DNA of 64,000 bases from JAGVSR01 sp964589785 (GCA_964589785.1 CAZPUQ010000002.1:372001-436000), one strand, 5' to 3'; shown: positions 28,379 through 36,723, counted from the stretch's first letter. The notes: generated by a model not told the origin, from the letters alone. Numbers and translations are program-made.

Positions 28379-29623
28379 ATGCTGAAGACCGACGGACACG
28401 ACGCAGGGATCGACCTGGCCGCCATCACGGCGGCGCGGCACACGCTGCACGGATCGATCGTGGAAACTCCGTTCGTCGTCAGCCGCACGCTGTCCGACCT
28501 GCTGGGCTGCGAGATCTGGCTGAAGTTCGAGAACCTGCAGTTCACCGGCGCCTACAAGGAGCGCGGCGCGCTCAACAAGCTTGCCAGTCTTTCCGACGCC
28601 GAGCGCAAGGCCGGCGTCATCGCCATGTCGGCCGGCAACCACGCCCAGGGCGTCGCCTATCACGCGGGCCGGCTCGGGATCCCGGCGACCATCGTGATGC
28701 CGGAAGGGACGCCCTCGGTGAAGGTGGAGAGCACGCGCGCGCTCGGCGCCCGCGTGATCCTCGAGGGTGCCACACTCGAGGACAGCGCCCGCATCACGCG
28801 CCGGATGGCGCGGGACGAGGGCCTGACGTTCATCCATCCCTACGACGATCCGAAGGTCATCGCGGGGCAGGGGACCATTGCCCTGGAGATGCTCGCCGCC
28901 GCGCCCGGCCTCGACGATCTCGTGGTGCCCATCGGCGGCGGCGGCCTCATCTCCGGCATGGCGACGGCGGCCGCGGCGCTCAAACCTTCGCTGCGCCTCA
29001 TCGGCGTCGAGGCGGGCCTTTATCCCTCGATGTACAACCTCGTCAAGCACGCGAGCCTGCCGATCGGCGGCGACACGCTCGCGGAGGGTATTGCTGTCAA
29101 GGAGCCCGGCACCCTCACGCGCGCGATCGTCTCCCGCCTCGTCAGCGACATCATGCTCGTCAGCGAGGTGGAGCTCGAGCGCGCGGTGGCCCTGCTGATC
29201 GCCATCGAGAAGACGGTGGTGGAGGGCGCGGGCGCGGCCGGGCTTGCCGCCGTCATCGCCGACCGGCATCGCTTCCGCGGCCGCCGCGTCGGTCTCGTGC
29301 TGTGCGGCGGCAACATCGATGCGCGGCTGCTCGCCAGCGTGCTGACGCGCGAGCTTGCTCGCGACGGCCGCCTGGCGCGGCTCGCCATCGACATCCCCGA
29401 CCGGCCCGGCCAGCTCGCCAAGGTCGCGGCCGCCATCGGCGGCGTCGGCGCCAATATCGTCGAGGTCTATCACCAGCGCGTGTTCACCGACCTGCCGGCG
29501 AAGGGCACCGAGCTCAACCTCGTGATCGAAACGCGCGACGCGGGCCACCTCACCCAGACGGTGACGGCGCTTGAGGCGGCGGGCTATCGCGTGCTCGTCA
29601 AGCGCTCCGCCGCCGAAGGCTAG
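28379..29623 (+). CDS. Threonine ammonia-lyase (PLP-dependent, with ACT domain)
   Basis: Deaminates threonine (or serine) to 2-oxobutyrate and ammonia. The 414-residue protein has the PLP-Lys motif FENLQFTGAYKERGALNK near residue 50. SAGNHAQGVAYHAG binds substrate near residue 85, and the phosphate-binding loop VVPIGGGGLISGM lies near residue 180. A single C-terminal ACT domain starts about residue 335 (RLAIDIPDRPGQLAKVAAAI). This one-ACT form matches the shorter catabolic-type enzymes (TdcB/IlvA1) rather than biosynthetic IlvA with two ACT-like modules. GGGGGGCGAG precedes ATG 28379. Confidence 0.92.
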   Translation: MLKTDGHDAGIDLAAITAARHTLHGSIVETPFVVSRTLSDLLGCEIWLKFENLQFTGAYKERGALNKLASLSDAERKAGVIAMSAGNHAQGVAYHAGRLGIPATIVMPEGTPSVKVESTRALGARVILEGATLEDSARITRRMARDEGLTFIHPYDDPKVIAGQGTIALEMLAAAPGLDDLVVPIGGGGLISGMATAAAALKPSLRLIGVEAGLYPSMYNLVKHASLPIGGDTLAEGIAVKEPGTLTRAIVSRLVSDIMLVSEVELERAVALLIAIEKTVVEGAGAAGLAAVIADRHRFRGRRVGLVLCGGNIDARLLASVLTRELARDGRLARLAIDIPDRPGQLAKVAAAIGGVGANIVEVYHQRVFTDLPAKGTELNLVIETRDAGHLTQTVTALEAAGYRVLVKRSAAEG

Positions 29624-29774
29624 CGTGCGGGCTGCGTGCGCGGGCGCCGCACGTCGCGAGCCTGGGACCGCGGCAACGAATCGGACCTGTGTGTCGGCGG
29701 CGGCACGGCACGGTTCGCCGGCCGGCGATAGGCTTGGGGGCATCGTGCGAGTCGCAGCCGGGGGATCGCCAAGC

Positions 29775-30344
29775 ATGCAGGCCACGATTGAGGCAACGGA
29801 CCGCGACGCCCGGCCCATGGGCCTGCTCGTACTGCTCGCCGGCGCGGAGGCGTGCGGCAAGGACCTCCTCATCGCCGCCGCCCGACGGCGCTACGCCCGC
29901 GATCCGCGGCTGGAATTCCCCGCGCGCCTGCAGACGAATGCGCCGTCCGACGATGCCGAGCACATCGGCGTGCCGCGCCGGGTCTTCCGCGAGATCGAGG
30001 CCAACCGCGGCTTCGCCGTCGCCTGGCAGAATTCGGGCCATCGGCATGGCTTGACGGCCGGAGCGCTCGAGGCGCTCGAAGCCGGCCGCATTGTCGTCAT
30101 TGCGGTGCCGCCCGACGCGGTGGCGAGCTTCCGCGGCGTGTGGCCGAACATGGAGGTGGTGCCGGTCGGCTCCACGGTCGATGTCGCCCGGCCGCGCGCC
30201 TGCGCTGTCTTCCCCGCCATGCCGGCCGGCGCGGGATGGTCCGCCGCCATCCGCCACTCCGGAAACATCGCGGAGGCTGTCCGGCGCTTCAACGGCGTGC
30301 TCGACGCGATCACGCAGCGCCAGTTCCCGTCCGCCCCGCGCTGA
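29775..30344 (+). CDS. PhnN-like ribose 1,5-bisphosphate phosphokinase / guanylate kinase-like protein
   Basis: 189 residues, the usual PhnN length. A P-loop near residue 18 reads LAGAEACGKDLLIAAARRRY; PhnN proteins share GKD in place of GK[ST]. The following RDPRLEFPARLQTNAPSD and then EIEANRGFAVAWQNSGHRHG correspond to PhnN's substrate region, and EALEAGRIVVIAVPPDAV to the strand after it. PhnN makes PRPP from ribose 1,5-bisphosphate in phosphonate breakdown. No other phn gene is nearby, and several conserved loop residues look altered, so activity is uncertain. ATG 29775 is chosen because the family's N-terminus starts there. Confidence 0.7.
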   Translation: MQATIEATDRDARPMGLLVLLAGAEACGKDLLIAAARRRYARDPRLEFPARLQTNAPSDDAEHIGVPRRVFREIEANRGFAVAWQNSGHRHGLTAGALEALEAGRIVVIAVPPDAVASFRGVWPNMEVVPVGSTVDVARPRACAVFPAMPAGAGWSAAIRHSGNIAEAVRRFNGVLDAITQRQFPSAPR

Positions 30345-30450
30345 CCTGGTCCCTTCTCCCCGTGAGGTCGGGAAAAAGGGGATAGGGTCGGCGCCTCTCA
30401 CCCCACGTCACCTAATCCCGGCTCTGGTCGTGCGGCGGGACTCCCCCTCA

Positions 30451-30545
30451 CGTCATGGCCGGGTTCAACCCGACCATCCAGGGCTGCAACTGCCCACAGT
30501 TGAGCCCGGGGTCCTGGATGGCCGCCTCGAAGGCGGCCATGACGA
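30451..30545 (+). repeat. Dispersed ~95-bp palindromic repeat, copy B
   Basis: Left arm GGCCGGGTTCAACCCGACC folds on itself, ATCCAGGG follows, then a variable core containing CCACAGTTGAGC, then CCTGGATGGCC and the right hairpin GGCCGCCTCGAAGGCGGCC. The inner ATCCAGG and CCTGGAT sequences also pair, so the whole element can form one long cruciform. Same orientation as copy C. Confidence 0.88.
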
Positions 30546-30610
30546 TGGGAGCGGTGCGATGCGGTGTACCTCTCCCCGTAAGGACGGAAGAGGGATCAGG
30601 TCAGCGCCGC

Positions 30611-30657
30611 TTCGCCCTCTCTCCCGCACTGCACCAGCGCTACGGGGAGAGGGCGAA
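30611..30657. repeat. CCCTCTCCC-type intergenic hairpin
   Basis: TTCGCCCTCTCTCCCG (30611-30626) pairs with CGGGGAGAGGGCGAA (30643-30657) with one bulge. The loop has CAGCGCTA. A sister element with the same arms lies at 52470-52507, so this is a second dispersed repeat type. Confidence 0.75.
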
Positions 30658-30836
30658 GACCCTGGCGTGCCCGGCGCGCCTGCCAGTTTGTCCCGGATGG
30701 ATTTGGAAGCCTTGCCATTGATCCGCTTCGAGAGAAGGCAGCTTTTGGTAGGTCGCCGAAAGACGGCGCCATGACGGCGGCCCGCAAGGGTCGACGTTGT
30801 CATGACCATAGAACTAAATACTAGGGAGAAGACGCA

Positions 30837-31142
30837 ATGACCAAGAAATGGGTCGCTATCGTTTCGTTTGTGCTGCTGTCGGGAACGGCCGCCGTCGCCG
30901 GCGGCTGGGCCGACCATTTCAAGACCCTCGACACGGACGGCAGCGGCCGCATCAGCCGCACGGAGTGGGAGGCGAACCAGACGAAGCTGAAGCTCGATCC
31001 GACGCCGACCTTCACGGCGATGGACTCGGACGTGAACAACGGCATCGACGAGGACGAATGGGCGGCGGCCGAGAAGATGGCAAAGGCCTTCCCCGTGTCG
31101 TGCAAGTCCGCCACGTCCTCCTGGTGCGAGAAGCAGTACTGA
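30837..31142 (+). CDS. Small exported EF-hand protein
   Basis: 101 residues. Signal peptide at residues 1-21 (KKWVAIVSFVLLSGTAAVAG). Two calcium-binding loops follow: DTDGSGRISRTEWE (about 33-46), with Asp/Asp/Ser/Arg/Ser/Glu in the usual positions, and DSDVNNGIDEDEWA (about 62-75). The C-terminus CKSATSSWCEKQY has two cysteines, likely a disulfide, which fits periplasmic location. GGGAGAAG lies six bases before ATG 30837. Function beyond calcium binding is unknown. The gene stands alone between repeat-rich spacers. Confidence 0.85.
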   Translation: MTKKWVAIVSFVLLSGTAAVAGGWADHFKTLDTDGSGRISRTEWEANQTKLKLDPTPTFTAMDSDVNNGIDEDEWAAAEKMAKAFPVSCKSATSSWCEKQY

Positions 31143-31494
31143 TATTGCTTCGGGTGAACGGCATCGTCCGAAACCCGGCGGGCACCGTCCGGGTTTCGGG
31201 CGACGCAGCGGCGGCGCTTCGTGAAGGGGCATTCGTTGAACGTCAGGGCGGGCGGCATCGTCGCGTGCTGCGCCCGGCGCCCGCGGTCTGCCGCAACGGA
31301 CCCTCGCCGATGCCGGTCCAAGTTAGATGCCGGTCCCAAGCGAGGCCGAGCAAAGCTCGGACCTCTTTCCGGAGCTTCGGCCCGAATGGTTCGGTCTGAA
31401 CGGCACGAAACCCCCTCCCTTACGGGAGGAGGCTTCGTCCGATCGAAGCTCGGTTGGGCGGGGAGCGGGGACGATCCGTGCCGGCCGTGCGTCC
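31143..31494. other. Spacer with three hairpins, no gene seen
   Basis: The stretch holds three inverted repeats and no credible gene. They are at 31168-31199 (11-bp stem), 31346-31360 (CCGAGC AAA GCTCGG, flanked by GAGG/CCTC) and 31414-31429 (CCTCCC TTAC GGGAGG). Confidence 0.6.
31168..31199 (+). terminator. Hairpin after the EF-hand gene
   Basis: CCGAAACCCGG, a 10-base loop, CCGGGTTTCGG: a perfect 11-bp stem 26 bases after the stop. It has no T-tract, so it may protect the 3' end or terminate weakly. Confidence 0.5.
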
Positions 31495-31671
31495 TCAACC
31501 TGCTCGTTCGGTGGCGCCGGCCGCAGGGGGAGCGCCTGCCGCCTCGACCTTGAGCGAGCCGGTGAGAGACCCCATCAGAAAGCCGCAGGTGAGCGCGAAG
31601 CAGCAGAAGGCCAGCACCTTCGCCCACCGGGGGGAGGGCGTGCCGATCAGATTGTGAGCCTGAAGGTCCAT
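31495..31671 (-). CDS. Small hypothetical single-pass membrane protein
   Basis: 58 residues: MDLQAHNLIGTPSPRWAKVL, then a hydrophobic segment AFCCFALTCGFLMGSL (about residues 21-36), then a short Ala/Gly/Pro tail. It looks like a small inner-membrane protein with a cytosolic N-terminus. Three cysteines fall within the helix. The Shine-Dalgarno is weak (GGCAGGCAGT before ATG 31671). No relative is recognised. It precedes the thiamine-diphosphate enzyme's end and is on the same strand but downstream of it. The clear hydrophobic pattern supports it; short length limits confidence. Confidence 0.45.
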   Translation of the reverse strand: MDLQAHNLIGTPSPRWAKVLAFCCFALTCGFLMGSLTGSLKVEAAGAPPAAGATERAG

Positions 31672-31835
31672 ACTGCCTGCCCGTGCGACTATCGTCCGTG
31701 GGGACGTCCGTCCGTTGCGAGATCGTCGTCAGGCATAGTTATCAAACCATGACCTCTGCGTCGAGCACAGGCTCGTGACATAACTAATTGCCAAACCGTC
31801 ATTTTAACGCCTCGGTAAGATCTCCGTCCCACCGC

Positions 31836-33506
31836 TCAGGCACCCTTCGGCTTCGCCGGGCCCATGGCGCGGAACGCCGATAGCGTCGTCTGGGGCGTCA
31901 GCGCCTCCGGATCGAGCCGCAGCGCGATGAGGGCGGGCCGGCCGCAGGTGAGCGCCTCCTCGAAGGCGCGGGCGAACTCCGCCGTCTCCGTGATCGTGAC
32001 GCCGTCGGCCCCGAAGCTTCTCGCGAAGGCGGCGAAGTCGGGGTTGATCAGGCTCGTGCCGCTGACGCGGCCGGGATAGGCGCGCTCCTGGTGCATGCGG
32101 ATGGTGCCGTACATGCCGTTGTCGGCGACGATGACGATGAGCGGCAGGTCGTACTGCACGGCGGTTGCCAGCTCCTGCGCGGTCATCATGAAGCAGCCGT
32201 CGCCTGCGAACGCGACCACCGTGCGGTCCGGGAAGGCGAGCTTGGCGGCAATCGCGGCCGGCAGCCCGTAGCCCATGGAGCCGGAGGCCGGCGCTAGGCT
32301 CGTCGGAAAACCTTTGTAGGTGAGATAGCGATGCACGAACTGGCTGTAGTTGCCGGCTCCGCTCGCCAGGATCGCCGTCTCCGGCAGGCGCTCGGAGACG
32401 ACGCGCACGGCCTCGGCGAGTTGCACCTCGCCGGGGGTCGCAACCGGGCGCTGGGTGCGCTCGAAGGCGCTGCGCAGGTCGCGCCGGAACGTCCGCCAGC
32501 GCTTGACGGCGGGCGGCTCCAGGCCTTTCAGCGCCACCGCGAAGCTCTCCGCGCCCGCCGCCACCTCGGCGGCGACCCGCACGCCGTCGCGCGGGTCTGA
32601 GCCCGCCGGATGCACGTGGATGATGTGCTGGGAGGGGACGGGCGTGGCGATGATCGACCAGCCGCCGGTGCCGATGTCGTCGAGCGGCGCGCCGATGACG
32701 AGGAGGACGTCCGCGGCGCGGATGGCGGTCGCGAGCCGCTCGTCCATGTTGATGCCGATGTGGCCGCAGTAGGAGGGATGCCGGTTGTCGATGTAGTCCT
32801 GCGCGCGGAAGGCGGCCGCCACCGGCAGATCGAACCGCAGCGCGAAGGTCTGCACGGCCTCCTGCGCCGCTGGCGACCAGTGCGGCCCGCCGACGATGAC
32901 GAGCGGCTGCTCGGCCGCGGCGAGCGTATCGGCGATCGCCTGCATCGCGGCTGCGGACGGCTCGGCCCGCGCGGCCGCGACGAACGGCGCGTCGGCGACA
33001 TCCGCGTTCTCGCTCAGCACATCCTCCGGCAGGCCGATGACGACGGGGCCCGGCCGGCCCGACAGGGCGATCGCGTAGGCGCGCGCCACGGTCTCCGGCA
33101 GCCGCGCGGCCGACACGGCGGTCTCGACGTGCTTGGCCATCGTCCCGTAGAGGCCGGCGAGGTCGAACTCCTGGAACACGGTGAGCCCGGCAAGCCCGCG
33201 CGGCGGCAGTCCGACGAACAGGATCATCGGCGTCTGGCCCTGGGCCGCGACGTAGACGCCGGAGGCCGCGTTGGTCGCGCCCGGCGCGCGCGTCACGAAG
33301 GCGATGCCTGGCCGTCCGGTGAGGCGTCCCATGGCCTCGGCCATCATGGCCGCACCGCCTTCGTGGCGGCAGACGATGGTGCGCACGGCGGAGGAGTCGA
33401 ACAGGGCGTCGAGGACGGCGAGAAAGCTCTCCCCCGGCACCAGGAACGCCGCGTCGGCGCCCTGGAGGCCCAATTGATCGACGAGAATGCGTCCGCCTGA
33501 GCGCAT
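31836..33506 (-). CDS. Thiamine-diphosphate-binding enzyme, acetolactate synthase-like
   Basis: 556 residues with the three TPP-enzyme domains. The N-terminal PYR domain holds the catalytic Glu in IVCRHEGGAAMMAEAMGRL near residue 48. The central FAD/Rossmann-like domain lies at about 190-330. The C-terminal PP domain has the cofactor motif from VVAFAGDGCFMMTAQELA to VADNGMYGT near residues 430-460. It is related to the large subunit of acetolactate synthase, but no small regulatory subunit is adjacent and ALS-specific residues cannot be confirmed. Decarboxylase or carboligase roles (oxalyl-CoA-, benzoylformate- or sulfopyruvate-type) remain possible. It lies downstream of a two-component system on the same strand. 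Confidence 0.88.
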   Translation of the reverse strand: MRSGGRILVDQLGLQGADAAFLVPGESFLAVLDALFDSSAVRTIVCRHEGGAAMMAEAMGRLTGRPGIAFVTRAPGATNAASGVYVAAQGQTPMILFVGLPPRGLAGLTVFQEFDLAGLYGTMAKHVETAVSAARLPETVARAYAIALSGRPGPVVIGLPEDVLSENADVADAPFVAAARAEPSAAAMQAIADTLAAAEQPLVIVGGPHWSPAAQEAVQTFALRFDLPVAAAFRAQDYIDNRHPSYCGHIGINMDERLATAIRAADVLLVIGAPLDDIGTGGWSIIATPVPSQHIIHVHPAGSDPRDGVRVAAEVAAGAESFAVALKGLEPPAVKRWRTFRRDLRSAFERTQRPVATPGEVQLAEAVRVVSERLPETAILASGAGNYSQFVHRYLTYKGFPTSLAPASGSMGYGLPAAIAAKLAFPDRTVVAFAGDGCFMMTAQELATAVQYDLPLIVIVADNGMYGTIRMHQERAYPGRVSGTSLINPDFAAFARSFGADGVTITETAEFARAFEEALTCGRPALIALRLDPEALTPQTTLSAFRAMGPAKPKGA

Positions 33507-33596
33507 GCGGCCCGGCCTCTTCTGCTGGCCCCGGTCTTTGGAGTTCTAGGCCAAGCCCGGCGCGGACGCCGCAAAATCCGGCAACGGGGTTGACGC

Positions 33597-34196
33597 TCAG
33601 CCGAGCCCCAGCGCCAGCCCCATGCGCACGAGATCGGCCATCGACTTGGCCGACATGCGCGTCATGACCCAGGTGCGGTGGATTTCGACCGTTCGCGGGC
33701 TGATGCCGAGCTGCAGCCCGATCTCCTTGTTGGAGAGCCCCTGGATCAGGAGGTGCATCGTGTCGCGCTGGCGGTCGGACAGCGAGGCGTAGCGGGCACG
33801 GTACTCCTGCAGCTCGAGGTTCGTCTTGAGCGACGTCGCCGACGTCTCCATGGCGGACCTGACCGACGACAGCAGGCGCTCGAGATCGAACGGCTTCTCG
33901 ATGAAATCGAACGCGCCGAGCTTCAGGGCCTGCACGGCCATCTCGATGTCGCCGTGCCCCGTGAGCAGGATGATGGGACGCGGGTCGTCGGCGGCCTGCA
34001 GCTTGCGCAGGAGGTCGATCCCCGTCGCCTCGGGCATGCGCACGTCGCTGACGATCGTGCCCGGCGCAAACGGCGCGGCGAGGAAGTCCGTGACGCTCGC
34101 ATAGGAGGCCACGGCATATCCGTGCGTCTCGAGCAGCAGGCCGACGGCGTCGCGCACGGAAGCCTCGTCGTCGATGATCGATACGGTTTCGGTCAT
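33597..34196 (-). CDS. FixJ/NarL-type response regulator
   Basis: 199 residues. A receiver domain (1-120) has acidic residues in SIIDDEASVRDAV, the phosphoacceptor Asp in IVSDVRMPEATGIDLL near residue 52, Thr in IILLTGHGDIEM and Lys in FIEKPFDLERL. A LuxR-type helix-turn-helix follows (about 137-190): SLSDRQRDTMHLLIQGLSNK, then GISPRTVEIHRTWVM. The domain pairing is that of FixJ/TodT/StyR. It starts in an ATGA overlap with the upstream histidine kinase, so the two are translationally coupled. Confidence 0.94.
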   Translation of the reverse strand: MTETVSIIDDEASVRDAVGLLLETHGYAVASYASVTDFLAAPFAPGTIVSDVRMPEATGIDLLRKLQAADDPRPIILLTGHGDIEMAVQALKLGAFDFIEKPFDLERLLSSVRSAMETSATSLKTNLELQEYRARYASLSDRQRDTMHLLIQGLSNKEIGLQLGISPRTVEIHRTWVMTRMSAKSMADLVRMGLALGLG

Positions 34197-35773
34197 GTCG
34201 GAGCTCCGTTTGCAGGCAGGGACAGGGTGACGGTGGCGCCGCGCGGCGTCGACTGGATGGCGAAGCTGCCACCATGGGCTTCCGCGATCGAACGCACGAC
34301 CGCAAGACCGATGCCCGAGCCGTCGGCCTTGCTCGACGTAAAGGGCGTCGGATCGGTGACGTCGTAACCCGGCGGAAAGCCGGGCCCGTTGTCGCGGACC
34401 TCGATCCGGATGTCGTCGCGCCCCGCGCGCGCGGCCGTCAGCGCGACGCGGCCCTCGCGGCCGACGCTCTCGATCGCCTCGGCGGCATTGACGATGAGGT
34501 TGTGGACCGCCTGCTGGAGCTGCACCGCGTCGGCGATGATGGCGGGCAGGCCCGACTCGACATCGATCGACAGCGCGATGCCGCGCTTGGCGAGATCGGC
34601 GCGCAAGAGCTCGTCGAGCTCATCGAGCGTCTCGGGCAAATCCACGGGGCCGCGGTTGAGGCTGCCCTGGCGCAACAGCTCGCGGATGCCGGTGAGGACG
34701 GACGCCGCGCGTGCGCATTCCGCCTCGACCTTGCCGAGCGCCCGCGATGCCAGCGCCGTATCGCCGTCCCTCAGCGCCTTGCCGGCGATGCCGCTGTAGG
34801 TCGTCAGCGCCGTCAGCGGCTGGTTCATCTCGTGCGCGATGGTGGCGGCGATCTCGCCCGCCGAGCGGATGCGGAGCGCGCGGCTCAAGGCGGCGTGCTG
34901 GTCGCGCAGCCGCGCGGCGGTATCCTCGCGCTCGGCGACGATGGTGGCGACGATGAGGCCGGTGATCGCCAGCGCGATCATGAGGACCTGGAGGACGCTG
35001 AAGCCCGGATTGGTGCCGAAGCGGATCTCCGCCCCGATCACGATGCCGATCTGCACCAGGGCGAGCGCGACGACGGCGCCGGGCGGCCCATGGCTCAGCG
35101 CCACCCACAGCACCGGCAGGAAGAGCAGGTAGAAGAGCTGGAAGGCGGTGGCGTCCTGATAGCCGAAGACGATGACCAGCGAAGCGATTACAGCGAGCAC
35201 CTGCATCGGGGCCCACGGTCCCGCGGGCGGCCAGGGCCGGTAGGTCCGCCAGAGGAGGACGAGCGGCACCACGGTCAGGATGCCGATCATGTCGCCGACG
35301 GAGGCGCGCCACACGACGGCGCCGACCTCGTCGCGCATCACGAGCCCCGCGGCGAGCAGCACGCCGATGAACAGGAGCGCCGACACGACGGCCGTCGCCA
35401 CGCCGACGGCGATGAGCGTCAGCGCATCGCGCACGGCCCGGAAGCGCGGATCGAACCAGGTGAGGTTCTGCAGAACGAGGCCCGCCGTCACGTGCGCGCC
35501 CCCGACCAGCACGGCGGCCGTCAGCTCGAAGCCGAAACCCATTGGCAACTGGCGCAGAACGAGATCGGCGACGAAGGGGGCCGCGACGACGAACGGCGCG
35601 ATGCGCACGCCCTCCAGGAAGACGACGGCGATGCTGAGCCCGACGGCAGGATTCCAGGGCGTGATGCCAAGCTCGCGATAGGGCTTCACGAAGCTGATGT
35701 AGTCGAGGGCCACATAGGCGACGAGGAACCCGATGCCGATCAGCAATTGGCGCGTTGATGTGGTGGCGGACAT
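34193..35773 (-). CDS. Sensor histidine kinase with MASE1 membrane sensor
   Basis: 526 residues. About eight membrane helices (residues 8-290) match the MASE1 integral-membrane sensor (FVKPYRELGITPWNPAVGLS; WRASVGDMIGILTVVPLVLL). A short linker leads to the H-box RSAGEIAATIAHEMNQPLTA near residue 310, of the DctB/FixL class. N-box (QQAVHNLIVNAAEAIESVG) and G-boxes (DNGPGFPPG, GSGIGLAVVRSIAEAHGG) are intact. The ligand is unknown. It forms an overlapping pair with the FixJ-type regulator. The symmetric sequences at 35861-35887 upstream could be the pair's own operator. Confidence 0.92.
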   Translation of the reverse strand: MSATTSTRQLLIGIGFLVAYVALDYISFVKPYRELGITPWNPAVGLSIAVVFLEGVRIAPFVVAAPFVADLVLRQLPMGFGFELTAAVLVGGAHVTAGLVLQNLTWFDPRFRAVRDALTLIAVGVATAVVSALLFIGVLLAAGLVMRDEVGAVVWRASVGDMIGILTVVPLVLLWRTYRPWPPAGPWAPMQVLAVIASLVIVFGYQDATAFQLFYLLFLPVLWVALSHGPPGAVVALALVQIGIVIGAEIRFGTNPGFSVLQVLMIALAITGLIVATIVAEREDTAARLRDQHAALSRALRIRSAGEIAATIAHEMNQPLTALTTYSGIAGKALRDGDTALASRALGKVEAECARAASVLTGIRELLRQGSLNRGPVDLPETLDELDELLRADLAKRGIALSIDVESGLPAIIADAVQLQQAVHNLIVNAAEAIESVGREGRVALTAARAGRDDIRIEVRDNGPGFPPGYDVTDPTPFTSSKADGSGIGLAVVRSIAEAHGGSFAIQSTPRGATVTLSLPANGAPT

Positions 35774-36267
35774 CGCCGGTCCTCTCGCCTCGTCCCGTGG
35801 AATCGTGTGCGGCCGGTATGCGTCGCGCTTTGTGCCTGCCTGCGGCCGAAACCCGAATAAGTAGCGCTACGTAGCCCGCAGGGCTACGAACTCGTGCCGT
35901 CTGGCGGCAAGGGGCAAATATCCTAATCCTGCAGGCTCGGAATGCGACTCAACCGATCACGCCGGAGGCACGGCCATGGGAGGCGACGCCATGGACTGCG
36001 ACAACGATCCGGCGGCGGTCGTGGCCTTGAGCCTGCCCGCCGTCGCCTCGGAGGGCGGGTTCGTGCAAACCCGGATCTTGGTCGTCCCTGCGGCCGGCGT
36101 TGCAAACGGCCCATCGCTGCCCGAGTCGCGGTGTTCGCTGCCGTCGGCCCCGACCGACGGCGCGGTTCGCCACAGGGATCGCGTCGCCTGAGCTCGGCCA
36201 GGGGTCTTCACCCCGACGGGCGCTCCGCGCACACGGTTCGTCATCACACCTGAGTTGAAGCGCAGCA
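35774..36267. other. Divergent spacer before the histidine kinase and stress-protein genes
   Basis: Nearly 500 bases with no supported gene. It contains the GTAGCGCTAC/GTAGCCC palindromes near the kinase gene. A short open frame at 35976-36191 lacks a family or a clear ribosome site. Confidence 0.55.
35861..35887. promoter_or_regulatory. Paired palindromes, candidate operator
   Basis: GTAGCGCTAC (35861-35870) is a perfect 10-bp palindrome, immediately followed by GTAGCCC GCA GGGCTAC (35871-35887), a 7-bp inverted repeat. Both share the half GTAG(C). They lie about 90-115 bases upstream of the MASE1 kinase start, a usual operator distance. FixJ-class regulators bind symmetric sites, so autoregulation is a reasonable inference. 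Confidence 0.45.
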
Positions 36268-36723
36268 ATGCCCCGCATTCTCGTTGTCGTCGATGGAACG
36301 GCCGAAGCGACCCTGGCGCTCGATGGGGCGATGGACGTGGCGGCGGCGCTGCCCGGCAGCGAGCTCATCCTGCTCGGCATCCTACCCGAGCTGTCGCCGT
36401 GGCAGGCCGTGCGGGCGCGCCGTCCGGCCGCCGGCCCCGTCGTGCGCGAGATTCTGCTGCGCGCGGGATCGTCGGTAGCCGCGCGCGGCCTCCGCGCGCG
36501 TCTGCGCGTCGAGACGGGAGAGAAGGCCGACATCGTCACGAAGGTCGCCGGCGAGGAAGGCTGCGATCACATCTTCGTCGCGGAGACCGGCGCGACGCCC
36601 GCGGCTCGTGCGCTCATTGCGCTGACCTCCGTCTGCACGGGGCGCGCAACGGGGCGCATCATCTCCAAGTCCGACGTGCCGGTGACGGTCGTGGCCTCGA
36701 AGGGCCCGCGCGCTTGCCGGTAG
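36268..36723 (+). CDS. Universal stress protein (UspA) family protein
   Basis: 151 residues with the Usp fold: MPRILVVVDGTAEATLALDG at the start, a central segment VETGEKADIVTKVAGEEGCD near residue 90, and the C-terminal GRIISKSDVPVTVVAS. The ATP-binding pattern G-x2-G-x9-G[ST] is only partly recognisable (GRATGRIISKSDVPVTVV), so nucleotide binding is uncertain. The gene stands 32 bases upstream of a methyltransferase gene, probably on one transcript. Function in stress adaptation is by family only. Confidence 0.8.
   Translation: MPRILVVVDGTAEATLALDGAMDVAAALPGSELILLGILPELSPWQAVRARRPAAGPVVREILLRAGSSVAARGLRARLRVETGEKADIVTKVAGEEGCDHIFVAETGATPAARALIALTSVCTGRATGRIISKSDVPVTVVASKGPRACR

Larger units (their letters stand above)
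30345..30836. other. Repeat-filled spacer between the PhnN-like gene and the EF-hand gene
   Basis: I see no credible gene here. The spacer holds a palindromic repeat copy (30451-30545), an imperfect CCCTTCTCCCC/GGGGATAGGG inverted repeat near 30351, a partial CTCTCCCCG element near 30573 and a longer hairpin at 30611-30657. Open frames crossing it translate the repeats. Confidence 0.7.

Noticed and set aside
30455..30721. Short open frames starting MAGFNPTIQ and similar at the repeat copies
   Set aside because: They translate the palindromic repeat itself. Such repeat-born peptides recur in Hyphomicrobiales annotations and are not genes.
30797..30824. TTGTCA, 16 bases, TACTAG before the EF-hand gene as a promoter
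   Set aside because: Transcription would start after the ribosome-binding site, leaving the message without it.
35976..36191. 71-codon frame beginning MGGDAMDCDN before the stress-protein gene
   Set aside because: There is no family, no hydrophobic pattern and no clear ribosome site; kept only as part of the spacer description.
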